A DNA stretch of 64,000 nucleotides from Neonectria sp. B-13 (taxonomy: Eukaryota > Ascomycota > Sordariomycetes > Hypocreales > Nectriaceae): positions 575,711 through 639,710 of the forward strand of contig NOKP01000004.1 of assembly GCA_002682825.1 (NCBI GenBank), given 5' to 3'. Positions 44,941-56,046 of the stretch are shown here, piece after piece; positions within the stretch are counted from its first letter, which is position 1, and the number at the start of each line of letters is the position of its first letter. The translations under genes were made by a program, and so were the position numbers. Under the pieces are notes generated by a model. That model searched no databases, was not told the origin of the DNA, and saw nothing but the letters and a program-made list of their open reading frames with translations.

Positions 44941-45089
44941 ATTTTTCAGGCGCTGGCTTCGTATTTTATTTTATCGTGGCGGCAGAACAAAAGCTGTGTA
45001 GAATCTTAGGGTCGCAAGGTTACCTAGGATGGCGAACCGGATGGGGAGGGAGACTGCAGTGTGGGCTAGCTTTTTCGTTTGATTGTTGG

Positions 45090-46568
45090 TTATTCTGAAA
45101 ACATGGAGCCTATGTCTGGATCAGACTTGTCCCCCCCTGAATCTCCCTCGGCCTCGGCCGTCTTCTCTACGGGCACCAGCGACGTCCTCTTCCTCTTGCG
45201 TAGAACCCGACGGTGCGTGGCACTCTTGAGGTGCTTCTCCCAGGCCTCCTCCGTCATCAGCACCGTGTGGCAGACTTCGCACATGCGTTTGCAAGGCGTG
45301 TCTTTGGGCGCTGGGTTGGATACCTGTGTCAGAACCTCATGGGCCAAGGGCGACAGGTCTGTGGGCGGGGCGCGGGCCGAGCCGTCAAGGAACTGGCTGG
45401 CCAGCTTAACAGCGGGCTCGACAACGTTGTCCTTGTAGGATGAGACGTCGGTGCTATCGAGGAGGTAGAGGCTATTTATAGCATCAGGGCCGACGTCACG
45501 GAGGCGTGGGATCTGTTTTAGCCTGATCCAGCGGGTCTGATAGACGGCATATCGCCGTGTCGCTGTCTTCATCTCCTCGAGGGCCGCTGTCTTTAAGCGA
45601 TCCGTTTCGGCTTGATCCCGGCCTTCGTCCATAGCTGTCATGTACGGCTCAAACTGCTTATACCCAATCGATTGCCATATGCCCTTGGTCATGTCCAGTA
45701 TCTGGCCCGTCGCGTCCTTCTGCCGCTTGAATTTAAAGAGCTCTTGGACCTCCGGCAGCAGCCCGCCGTCTACCATCTTATCCACCCGGCTGTCTAGGCG
45801 GGCGCGCAAGACCTCGCGCTCTGAGTACACCCAGAACAGCAGATTTTGCCACGTCTGCTGGTCTGTGGGATCCTGCTGCGCAGCTTCCTTGCGCGCTTGC
45901 TGCTCGGCGTAGTAGTCGGAGGCGCGCTTGCCGGTGCGAAGGTAGATCTCGAGGGAGCGTTGGATCTTGCGGCGGTCGTTAGGGTGCCAGCGGTCGGCCA
46001 TGACAGGGTCGACTTTTCGCAACTCGTGGAGCATGACTTCTCCCGACTCTCGTAGGATAGGGAACGACTTGGAGGTATCCATCTCCAAGTCGTCTAGGAT
46101 GACCTCTTTGAAGAGGAGCGGGTCGACATAGTATTGGGAACCTCCCACAAGAATGGGCAAACGTCCTCGGCTGCGGATCTCTCGTATTACTCGGTTGGCC
46201 TCTCGCTTGAAGTCGTCGACATCCCAAGGGGTCTCGTCCAAGGAGATGTGGCCAAGGAGGTGGTGGGGGACGCCACGCTGCTCAGCGGGTGTGATTTTGT
46301 TGGTGATGATGGGCAGGCCGTTGTAGAGCTGCATCGCGTCGGCATTGATAATCTCGCCATTCAGCCTGGTCGCCAGCTCAACGGCTAGCTGTGCGCATCG
46401 TCAGAGCGGACACGTAAACAAGCCGCATTCGGTGGTTGTGACTCGTACCTCGGATTTGCCTGTGCCTGTAGAGCCCAGAACGACCACGAGGGGTTCTGTG
46501 GGGGGTTTTCGAAGAGATGTCATTGTAGAAACATTGCGCCCGAGAATCGACCTCAGGCGGCTGAACAT
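45090..46568 (-). CDS. MOD5: tRNA dimethylallyltransferase (Mod5/MiaA family)
   Basis: Two minus-strand exons (46568-46449 and 46388-45090; donor GTACGA, acceptor CACAG) give 472 residues from the first ATG, or 457 from the in-frame ATG at 46523. The P-loop is GSTGTGKSE (31-39, long form), followed by [49 protein letters not shown] and [16 protein letters not shown] are family motifs. The C-terminal C2H2 finger is C-x2-C-x12-H-x5-H (CEVCHTVL...SATH), as in eukaryotic members. The enzyme adds a dimethylallyl group to A37 of certain tRNAs. The segment between the two Met ([15 protein letters not shown]) is Arg-rich and presequence-like. Converges with the homoaconitase relic. Confidence 0.95.
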
Positions 46569-47143
46569 GAAGGTCCGCAGGCCATCAACAGCGCATCAGC
46601 ACCGCGTTGCGCATTGTGTTGGACCGGATCTGTGAGGTTATCTTGGGAGAGCTCCGCAAATGACAGGGGTCCTCTCCATCAAGATTTTAAGAAGCACTGG
46701 CTGGTTCTAGAAGAAAAGCGGACGAGATGTTGCGTCGCGCCGGGAAAATTGCGGCCGCCTAAGGTAACAACTAATTAGCGGACAAGGCCCCCAGAAACTG
46801 AAGCCCCTAACAATTACGGCTGGGGCTTGTTTGGGGCCTTGCGGCGGCCGGAGCCAGTCAACCAGTGGGGTGAGCTCCCAGAGTGCTGAGTGGTGAGTCG
46901 CGCTTGGGCACTTGCCCCTTGAAGAGGTCACGTGTCCAGAGAGTTGGCCACATCTCAGTTCACGAGCTCAAGTTCGAGGATTAAGCCAGATCACACTGTT
47001 CCCCAGCTCTCCTTAATAATCCCCATCGATCCCTTCGCAACTGTGCCTGAGCTCTACAAGCTCGGCTTCCTCTTCTTTCTTTCTTCCCTCCTTGGATGAA
47101 TTAGTCCAATTCGTCTTTTCTTCCCCCCTTCGCCACCGTCACC
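46569..47143. other. divergent promoter region between MOD5 and SEC61
   Basis: 575 bp between the start codons of two divergent housekeeping genes. No supported ORF. Confidence 0.6.
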
Positions 47144-48803
47144 ATGAGTTCCCGTAAGTCGTCCCCCCATCGCGTCGTCTCCTTTTGCGCAAAGCTGTTG
47201 CAGCTCTCGCGAGCTTGCCAGGTGGTCGTTCGCGCCCACCACCAGACTCGACGAGATGCGCGCAATTGACGCTCCCCTCGCGACGTGGCGCCCGGCGACA
47301 TTGAAGCTGACATGATGCGACAACAGTTCGATTCCTCGATCTGGTCAAGCCGTTCGTGCCGTTCCTCCCTGAGGTTCAGCAGCCGGAGACCAAAATCCCC
47401 TTCAACCAGAAGTTGATGTGGACGGCCCTGACCCTGCTCATCTTCCTGATCATGAGCCAGATGCCCCTTTACGGCATCGTCTCTTCCGACAACTCGGACC
47501 CCCTATACTGGCTGCGAATGGTGATTGCGAGTAACCGTGGAACTCTCATGGAGCTGGGCATCACCCCCATCATCTCCTCGGGCATGGTCTTCCAGCTCCT
47601 CGCTGGTACCCACATGATTGATGTCAACCTTGACCTCAAGTCCGATCGCGAGCTCTACCAGACCGCCCAGAAGCTCCTGGCCTTCATCCTGTCCGCCGGC
47701 ACCGCCACCGTCTACGTCTTCAGCGGCCTCTACGGCCCTCCCTCCGACCTCGGTGCTGGTATCGTCTTCCTCCTGATCCTCCAGCTGGTTATTGCCGGCA
47801 TGATTGTCATTCTGCTCGACGAGCTCCTCCAGAAGGGTTACGGTCTCGGCAGCGGTATTTCTCTCTTCATTGCCACCAACATCTGCGAGTCCATCATGTG
47901 GAAGGCCTTCTCCCCCACCACCATCAACACTGGCCGTGGCCCCGAGTTTGAGGGTGCCGTCATCGCTCTCTTCCACCTCCTCTTTACATGGCCCAACAAG
48001 CAGCGTGCTCTCCAGGAGGCTTTCTACAGACAGAACCTGCCCAACATCTCGAACCTCCTGGCCACCATTGCCGTCTTCGCTGCCGTCATCTACCTCCAGG
48101 GCTTCCGCGTCGAGATCCCCGTCAAGTCGTCCCGCCAGCGTGGTGCCCGTGGTTCTTACCCCGTCCGTCTCTTCTACACCTCCAACATGCCCATCATGCT
48201 GCAGTCCGCTCTTTCCTCCAACATCTTCCTGATCTCCCAGATGCTTTACTCCCGCTTCTCCGAGAACCTCCTCGTCCGTCTTTTCGGTGTCTGGGAGGCT
48301 AAGGATGGCTCTTCGCAGCTCCACGCCGCCTCAGGTCTTGTCTACTACATGTCTCCTCCTCTGAACCTGAAGGAGGCTCTCCTCGACCCCATCCACATGT
48401 CTGCCTACATCGTCTATATGCTCGGTGCCTGCGCTCTCTTCTCCAAGACCTGGATTGAGGTGTCTGGCTCCAGCCCCCGCGATGTTGCCAAGCAGCTCAA
48501 GGACCAGGGTCTCGTCATGGCTGGCCACCGCGACCAGAGCATGTACAAGGAGCTCAAGCGCATCATTCCTACTGCGGCTGCCTTCGGCGGCGCCTGCATT
48601 GGTGCGCTTTCTGTCACCAGCGATCTCCTGGGTGCCCTCGGCTCTGGTACCGGTACTCTCCTTGCTGTCACGTAAGTTTTCACTTCCTCGGCATGAATAT
48701 TAGACAACAATAACTAACTAGTCGCAGTATCATCTACGGTTACTTCGAAATCGCCGCCAAGGAGGGTGACATGTCCAGCATGAAGGGCATGGTCATGGGC
48801 TAA
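47144..48803 (+). CDS. SEC61: Sec61 translocon alpha subunit
   Basis: Three exons join to about 476 residues: 47144-47153 (a 10-nt coding exon, Met-Ser-Ser plus one base), 47327-48671 and 48728-48803. The start has a strong context (GTCACCATGAG). The protein forms the ER protein-conducting channel with Sbh1/Sss1 homologues. Features: [17 protein letters not shown] at the N-terminus, ten hydrophobic helices, and the plug region after TM1 ([20 protein letters not shown]). [21 protein letters not shown] lines the lateral gate side. The cytosolic ribosome-binding loop has [29 protein letters not shown]. The C-terminus is [18 protein letters not shown]. Codons are strongly C-ending, consistent with high expression. 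Confidence 0.97.
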
Positions 48804-50843
48804 CCGTTGACGGTTATAAAGCCAATGATAATGCCGTGCCTAATTGGCTCTGGCCATTGGGGTCCGGGAAGAGAGGGACCTATGTGTATCAACAGAAACC
48901 AGAAAGAAGACGAGAGAAAATAGTCAGACAAGGTTTTTCTTTTTCCTTTGCAACCAAAAACAAATCAATGGGAGTCGGGAAGGTGAGGTCAATTTGGGTT
49001 GGAAAGTGCATTTGGGCGGCGATCTAGGGCTGTCAAGATTAAAACCAAGCATCGTGTCGAGCTGTCTTCATGGGTTAATTACCATAGTTTGGGGGGAGGG
49101 CGTTGCCATGACGGGAAGGTCTTCTTGAGAGGGCTGTTGTGGACAAGCTCAATTGTACCTATAGGACTATTTATGAATGACAGAAATTAATGCCATGTCG
49201 GTGTGCGGTGTGTTTTGAATGTGAGGAGTATGAAGTGAGTGTGTGTGAGGCAGCAGTGGATGATATGGTTGGTCACGAAGTGAGGAGAATGGTCATGAAT
49301 GGGTGTGCTGGGCACAGCTGTAATTGACTGTCGAATATTCGCTGTGTGAGTGGCTGTTTTTTATCCCAACATATGATGATGTGACCAGGCGAGTTGAAGT
49401 GACATTGAGATGGAAAAGATAAGATGTGACGTGTTTGTGTAGGGTAACACGGATCAGGGTCGGGAGTGTCGGCGGTTGAAATGGTTGGCTACATGCACAG
49501 ATGATATGCAAGCATGAGGCTGGCCGATGGCCTCAATGAGAGAGAAAGCTTGTCACGCTGACACACAAAGTCAGGCAACCCGAAAAGAGGGGGAGGAGAG
49601 TGTGGGAGTCATTCACCGTGATGTAACGCGATTCGACGCCATCGAGACGGCGAAGAGTGAGGCCAGTGGGGAGACCAGGTCAGATGAGGATTGGTCATTC
49701 TGGATGGGGTTCCGGCATACATGTGTTCGTACATGTAGACCATTGGGGCACAGGCCATGGCCATCTCTTGTCTCTCGAGGGATTTGCTTGGCGGATCGAG
49801 ATTCCTGGGTCCAGATCCTTTTACCAGTGAAGGGTGTGTTTGAATAGCCTTGGAATGTGATGTGGATGCTGGAGTTGTGTCATGTCCTCCGGTAGCGAGG
49901 GCATCGTACGATTTGGCTCACATAATGTGAGTGATGTGTGAGTCTTTGTTTTATTCTTTATAGACCTCAACCGAGATATCCGTGTTATTTCGCGTGCCCC
50001 TCCGCGGCTCCGAGATAGGCATCCCGATGCCAAATCCAGTTGGCCGGTCGTGTATCTCGGGGAACCTTTGTAGGGCAACGGGTCCCTCCCCTCCAAAAGC
50101 AGGTCCAGGAAGCGCAAGAACCTGCCCATGGCCTCTGCCGTATCAGTCGCCGGGCATTACAATTGTGTAATCCATGTTGATCCTCCCCGCCTTGCAGTAG
50201 TCACTCGGAAGGAGGGGAACGGAGGACAAGGACCCCGGACGGACGCGAGACCAACAGAACGAGAGGTATTAGAATCATCGTTGGTTTGCTGCACGAGAGT
50301 GAGGGATATCAATTGGCTGGCTGCAAGGTGCTGCGCAACGCGCTCATGCAGTGTGCTCTGCAGCAAGCAACAGGCAGCAAGCGGCAAGCGGCAAGCATCT
50401 AGAGCAAGCATTGATGCATCAAGACATCACGCGGCGACTCGGGAGACAGCTGCCACACCGCGAGCTTGGGTCTTATTTGCTTTATGCCTCGGACGATATA
50501 TTAGACGATGCGATATATCAACTAACAGGTGGCTAATGGCCAAGGTGAAGCAGACTGACATAAAAGGCAAAGGCGGGGCGGGGGGGGGGGGGGTTGGATT
50601 TCAAGATGTCAGTGGTAGAAAGCACAGATTGGCGTGTGCGATTTGATCGGCACAGTGACCCTCCTATGATTATGCCCCGCCATACGTACTGTCTTATACC
50701 TTATATCTCACACACCTTTCATGAGTATTAAGTAGTCATGCATTACGGTAACTCATCTATGTACATAGAGAACTACGTCTCTCCATGCTTAAAAGACAGA
50801 TTCTCTGATTCCGTACGCAAATGACGTCATTTCGCATAGGTGA
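48804..50843. other. intergenic region, no gene seen
   Basis: 2 kb with only short, featureless ORFs. GT-rich stretches occur near 49195-49440. A 14-G homopolymer lies at 50580-50593. It includes the SEC61 3' UTR. Confidence 0.55.
50580..50593. repeat. poly-G tract
   Basis: Fourteen consecutive G on the plus strand, preceded by GGCGGGGC. A possible G-quadruplex and an error-prone site for sequencing. Confidence 0.85.
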
Positions 50844-51248
50844 TTAGCTTGCCGCAGGCGGTCGTGCTTGCGCAGGCGAAGCACTCTGCTCAAGGTCTTG
50901 ATCCGTGAAGGCAGCCCCCATTTTTTGCAGCTCGTCCAACAAGTATACTGGGGCCCCTGTATGCACCACAATCTGATACTCGCCATGTACTATATTGTAC
51001 CGGTAGTTTCCAGGCCCGTAAATCTGGTTCATGGCTGCAATAAAGCGTCCAGGGTCATAGATGTACTCCGTGCGGATTCCATGGCTGAAAACGAGAGTTC
51101 GGTTGATCTGATTTCCCCTTGGATCATATGCAGGATTCATTGCTGGATATGGTGAGCGGTAGGTTGTTGCAACACTAGGAGGGATCGCGGAAGGACGTTG
51201 TAGACAATCCAGGGTTGGGAGCGAAGTCGGCTTGTTAAGATGGTTCAT
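50844..51248 (-). CDS. small protein of unknown function
   Basis: An intronless 134-residue ORF. I recognise no domain. The N-terminal third is Pro/Ser-rich (PTLDCLQRPSAIPPSVATTY). The middle is well-structured in composition (RTLVFSHGIRTEYIYDP, FIAAMNQIYGPGNYRYNIVHG, YQIVVHTGAPVYLLDELQKM), with alternating hydrophobic and polar residues that look like a compact alpha/beta fold. The tail is Ala/Pro-rich. No signal peptide or membrane helix. A TATATATA element lies about 40 bp upstream of the ATG, supporting transcription. The surroundings are gene-poor, so this could be a lineage-specific gene. The balanced composition argues against a chance frame. Confidence 0.55.
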   Translation of the reverse strand: MNHLNKPTSLPTLDCLQRPSAIPPSVATTYRSPYPAMNPAYDPRGNQINRTLVFSHGIRTEYIYDPGRFIAAMNQIYGPGNYRYNIVHGEYQIVVHTGAPVYLLDELQKMGAAFTDQDLEQSASPAQARPPAAS

Positions 51249-54200
51249 CGTGTTTAGTAGTTAGCAACACAGAGCAGATACCGGAAAATATATATAGCTA
51301 GAATCCGAACTACAGGAGTCCGAATCAGTGAGTGAAACGACTACATGGCAGACAAGCAATCACCGGCTCTTGTGATGCTCTGGGGGCAGCTTGTACTTTA
51401 TACGGATCATTGTCGAATATTACTAGTATACAGACGTGACAAACTAACACCGGAAGGGAATACAGACTCACGACTCTCGAAGCACATCTTCACTGCGACC
51501 TACGTGAATAACTCATAAGGTCCTGTCAGAAGCTCCATTGCCGGGTCGGAGAGCACAAGTTCGGAAAAGTACCTAGACCAGGCAATGGCTTGCGGGTTGT
51601 TGCTGCTGCTGTATCCATTTTATGCGAGCCCGTGCGACGAAAACAAATACAATAACAACAACGACAACCCGCAAGCCGTTGACCAATTTAGTAGTTGTAG
51701 CGGTATACACGTTGTTGCAGGGACTAGGGAAGAATGAGTCAACAGCTGGTCCAAGCTTCACTGTGACAAATTCAGCGGTCGGGAAGAGGCCTGCTGGGAG
51801 TGAATTGGGGAGCGAAAGGATGGGACCCCCGGCACCCTGGAGGTGTAGAGTCATGAGATGGACGATGCTCCCGGGGGTTTCTCATTGGGAGTGAGTGGTG
51901 CAACCCGCCGTAGCACACGCACCGTAGCTGCGAAGATGGATCGGAGAGAGAAACGAGAAGTGGAAACGACAGAGACAAGGGGACGAGCCGAGCGAGCCCA
52001 GGGCGAGTTGAGATCGGCGTGCGCCCCTGGCAGCGCGATAAGAAGGTGCGTAACATGGGATAAGCTGGTCTACATCGTAGGAGAGAGTTCGGGACAACCC
52101 TAGAACAATGTGTCCGTGAGGAGCCGGCGGTGAGCTGGAGTCAGTCAGAGTTTACTGGGGGGTGGGAATGTAATCCTTGTCCGAGTCGAATCGATCATGT
52201 CTAGGGTGTTTGCGTGCGAATTCGTGTAATTATGTAGGCTGCCCGTTCAGTTCGTTGCAACTGCTCACGAGCTGCAGCGACCAGGCGAAAGAGAAGCAAA
52301 GGAACCGAACAAGATAAGGGGAAACCGGCTCTGGCGTGCAGCGACTCCGTATCTCGCGGAGACAGGGGAAGAGGGAATGATGTGGAGATGTTGCACCTTG
52401 TGACCTGTGAGCCGGTAAAAATATGCCGTTACGTGCGTGCAGTGCCTGGCTTGCTTCAAGGCACAGACATGTGACATGATGAGGAACCATATTTGGCAGA
52501 GTACAGACAGGTAAAGCTGAGTTGGAGACAAAGCCAAGGTAATTAACGGTTGGTATGAGTGGCCCAAGTGGGTATGTGAGGAGCCCTCTGAGATCGATTT
52601 GTCTCAGCCGGTGGAAATGGAGACAGACAGAGCTGCCACGGTTCCACTGGCAAGGGGACAGGCATCGTAACGTCTCACTCACTCGGATATTTATTTCAAT
52701 GGTACGTGCTTTTTAATCCCCTTGGTACTGTATCCGTAACTAAGTAGATGGTGCGCACACACGTGGAGCTTTGTTATTCATCTTGGGCTGGAGGACTTGG
52801 CTGGGGGAATTGGCTGCAGAGGTCCTACATTACGAGCAGAGTACGAAGCGCATGGCGAGCGAGATCAGATCAAAAGGAAATCAGCGGGAGTCTTGCTGAC
52901 AACGCTCTGTAACCATGACGAGACAGACGTGCTTGTTAGTCGGCAGCTTCTTGGGCGACCTGAGCCCTGACCTGCCATGCTGCAGCCTCCACTCTGCTGC
53001 GCTGCCAAACCCTGGGGGTGTCGAGTTCGTCTGGTCCGGAGCAGCCTGTCAGCATGCATCGTGGGGATCGTGTGGGGTCATGGCTCTGGCGAAAGACACT
53101 CGGAGCTGCGATGCTGGAACGCGCTAAATATTAAGACTGAGCGCAGCGCTCGCTGGCTGACCTCTTTTTGCCGAGCGAAATTTGACAGCTGGAACGCGAC
53201 CTGGAAGGACTCGAGGCTTTCAGGTAACTAGGGAAGAATCAGCTGTGTGGAATGGGGTTTGGTTGGGCAGGGAGAGCCTATTTATATACCGGCTTCTAAG
53301 GGTGTAAGAAGAGGTGATGTTCGTGGGTTCGGTCGGGTTAGAACCTCTGTCGCGGTGGTGGGACCGGACCTTGCAACTCCTTGTCTTGCCTCTGTTGTGA
53401 GGCGTACGCTACCGCTCGGTCACTGCGGCGAAAGGACACGACGTTTCTTTTTGTACCACAGGCCCAGAGGACTGCCATTGAGGTCATTGCGGATATGCAC
53501 TCTTTGTGTTGGTTTTGTTCCATCGGGATGTTCGGAGGCCGAGATTCACACGGCCGAGTCGGAGGTTCGGGGGGCAGACGGAGGAAAGGTGAGGATGAGA
53601 CGGAAGGAAAATGAAAGCAAGTTGTCTGATTTACAGAGGACGTCCGTCTGTACGCATGCGGCTTTGCGAGAAACGATGTTCGTCCAGATATTGTCAGTCT
53701 GTCAATTCGTGGTTGGGCTACAATGGAGAATCGTGACTGGCATTTGACGTGATTCCTCTGTTAAATTCCTTCCTCCCTCACGGCCGTCGCCCTGAGCCTC
53801 GCCCTTCACTAGAGACTGAAGCCCGGGGTTCAGTGACGAAAGGTCACCTATGTCAAGCGCTAAGAGGGGTGCTGTTGCGGTACCTGGGTCAATGCCAACA
53901 CTAGGGCGAATTACGAGGTCGTTGGGTCCAGAAAGTCGGCTGAAGGTGGTGATATTTTCCCTCTGGCGATCCCTCTCACACGAGGGACGACGCGCCAGAA
54001 GCACTGAGGCAACGGGCTGGTCTAGGCTTTGTTTAGATATGCCCCTTGTCCTTCTGTCCATGCCGCGGGTCCTCGGCTGACAGAACTGATACATTGGCAT
54101 TGCCGTAGGCGGGATGAGGCTCGGCGAGAGTTGGGATGACGATGACGGGGATGCCGTTTGACGCGGTTGATGTTGTTGCTCAACGATTCAATGATTGATG

Positions 54201-56046
54201 AATCATGAGTGGTCGGGTGCTTGCCACCAGGCAACCAGCGAGCAACAGACCTAAGCTCCAGACTAAAATGTCGCCAGCGCAGGCTAGCAAGCGTGCTACA
54301 GTAACATGCTGGTAAGCCGTAGTAGCGCTGGGCGCATCACGGCGCAACGGTTTTTTTTAACAGTTCAGTACCACGGCACCCACCAACACCGCCCTCTTTC
54401 CTCTGCCATGCCATGAACCTTGCTCGCAGATTGGATGCGCACCAGCCCACTCGATAGCGAAGGAAAGGCCTTTGGCGAGATGCGTGTGTTTCTGCAGCTG
54501 CACCACCACAGGGCAACCCAGTCGGGGACCTGAATGGGCCGAGGGCCGGAGGTTGGTGGTAGTTTCCGCGGTGTGCGCGCACATCATCTGTCTTGCCTCA
54601 GTCCAACGGCGATGACAGGCCGCGCATTGCTTGGGGTTGCGAACTAATTCCTGCCAGTCATGGCAATTGCCGGTATGTGCTAACACAGACCACCTACGCA
54701 CACAAACCAAGCCGTGTAACCTTTAGACAGACTTTGTTGTTATTAGAGTGGCTGCTGGGGAAATGCTGGAAGAGAGCACCGCAGAAGACTCTATCGCATC
54801 CCATTGCCACGCTTCACCACCACTAACACCTCGGTCAGTAGGTAGGCGTAAAGAATGACCCAACCGTGGACAGGGAAGATACTAAAATTTATCTTGCCTT
54901 ACTTTACCTAATGCCTACCCTTCCTACCAGTTAACACCTTTATAACCTGTACAAGAAAGGCAACTCGAGAGTCCTGCTAAGCTAGGCACCGAGGTCCTGC
55001 ACACCCTCGCCTCAGTAACCAAAACTCGAAGTGGAGCTGCTTCTGACAGAGCTCGTTCATGGTATCCATACTGTGCATCGTAGCCTCGTAGGTCGTGCTG
55101 TAGCTTCGTCACGGCCCCACCCGGATGGCTTCCTGGAGCAGAGTTCTAACTTCTAAAGGCTTCCGCTTCCCTGCAGTGAGTGAGTGGGCAAGTGGGCGAC
55201 ATTTGGCAAGGGCGGCAGGACCCATGACGACCGACCTTGGCACCTTCTCAAAGTTCCCACACGCACTCCCAGTCACCCACCCAACTCGCTTTTGGCCTGG
55301 CGCTGGCCTGGCTCCTCTTCTTGGTCGCTCTTCGACGGACAATCTTCGACATCTTTTCTTCTTCCATCCTTCGCCTCCCCCCGAATTTCAGATCCGGATT
55401 GCATTTTTTGTCTCTGAATCATTCTTTTTTTCTTTGCTTTGCCCCCCCTCCCCGGCTCTCTTGCCGCCCTTCTCCCTCTTCCCTCTCCCGGCCCCTCTCA
55501 ACGGCTCGGCCTTGTTCGCTGGGAGGAAGACCAATCGATTGACGAATTACCGGGATACTCGACGACTACGACAGCCACTCTAGGCGCAGGACTCGGATAG
55601 AAACCCCGGATCGCGAGCTGGGAACCGGTGAACTCAGGCATTGAGGATTGGCATTGGCGAAAAGCGCCTCGGTTCTACGGCGATCATACCATATCGACCT
55701 GGAGTTGGGTCGCTGGTGACTGTCAGGACGGATTGTTGACGGACGCTGGATACTGCATCTTTCTTGGCTGCCGGGATCGCTGCTTTTCTCGCCCCCAAAC
55801 CATCACAGGCCTCTAACGCCCCTCCACCTCCACCTCCACCGCCGCTCCGGTGCCGCGATCGCTACACTCTCGTCGTCGAAGCTCTCCGAGAGCATTTGGC
55901 CCCCCATTAGGGTTCCCCCAACTATCGAGGTCGATAACCCGAAGTGTCGTCACTTTTCAATTGGATTGCATCCTCCCTCCCACCTTCGCCTCTCCTTGTG
56001 AGGAGAGCTTTGATGTTCTCGCTCGTCACGTCATCCCTTCGCCATC
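51249..56046. other. 4.8-kb gene-poor region and ABC-transporter leader
   Basis: No ORF here has a recognisable domain or convincing splice structure. The right-hand kilobase (about 55.1-56.0 kb) is pyrimidine-rich (TTTCTTTGC, CCCCCCTCCCC tracts) and probably contains the promoter and long 5' leader of the ABC transporter, with several upstream ATGs. A 152-codon ORF at 55125 is Pro/Ser/Phe-rich, driven by the CT tracts, and is judged to be chance. Confidence 0.5.
51286..51297 (-). promoter_or_regulatory. TATA-like element
   Basis: TATATATATTTT on the minus strand, about 40 bp upstream of the 134-residue ORF's start. Confidence 0.5.

Noticed and set aside
47503..48324. 273-codon minus-strand ORF opposite SEC61
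   Set aside because: Shadow of the strongly biased SEC61 codons; the sense translation is an unambiguous Sec61 alpha.
53247..53747. 166-codon plus-strand ORF in the gene-poor region
   Set aside because: No recognisable domain, odd Arg/Cys/Val-rich composition and no promoter or splice support; likely chance.
55125..55583. 152-codon ORF upstream of the ABC transporter
   Set aside because: Phe/Pro/Ser-rich product of pyrimidine tracts; treated as part of the leader, though a uORF role cannot be excluded.
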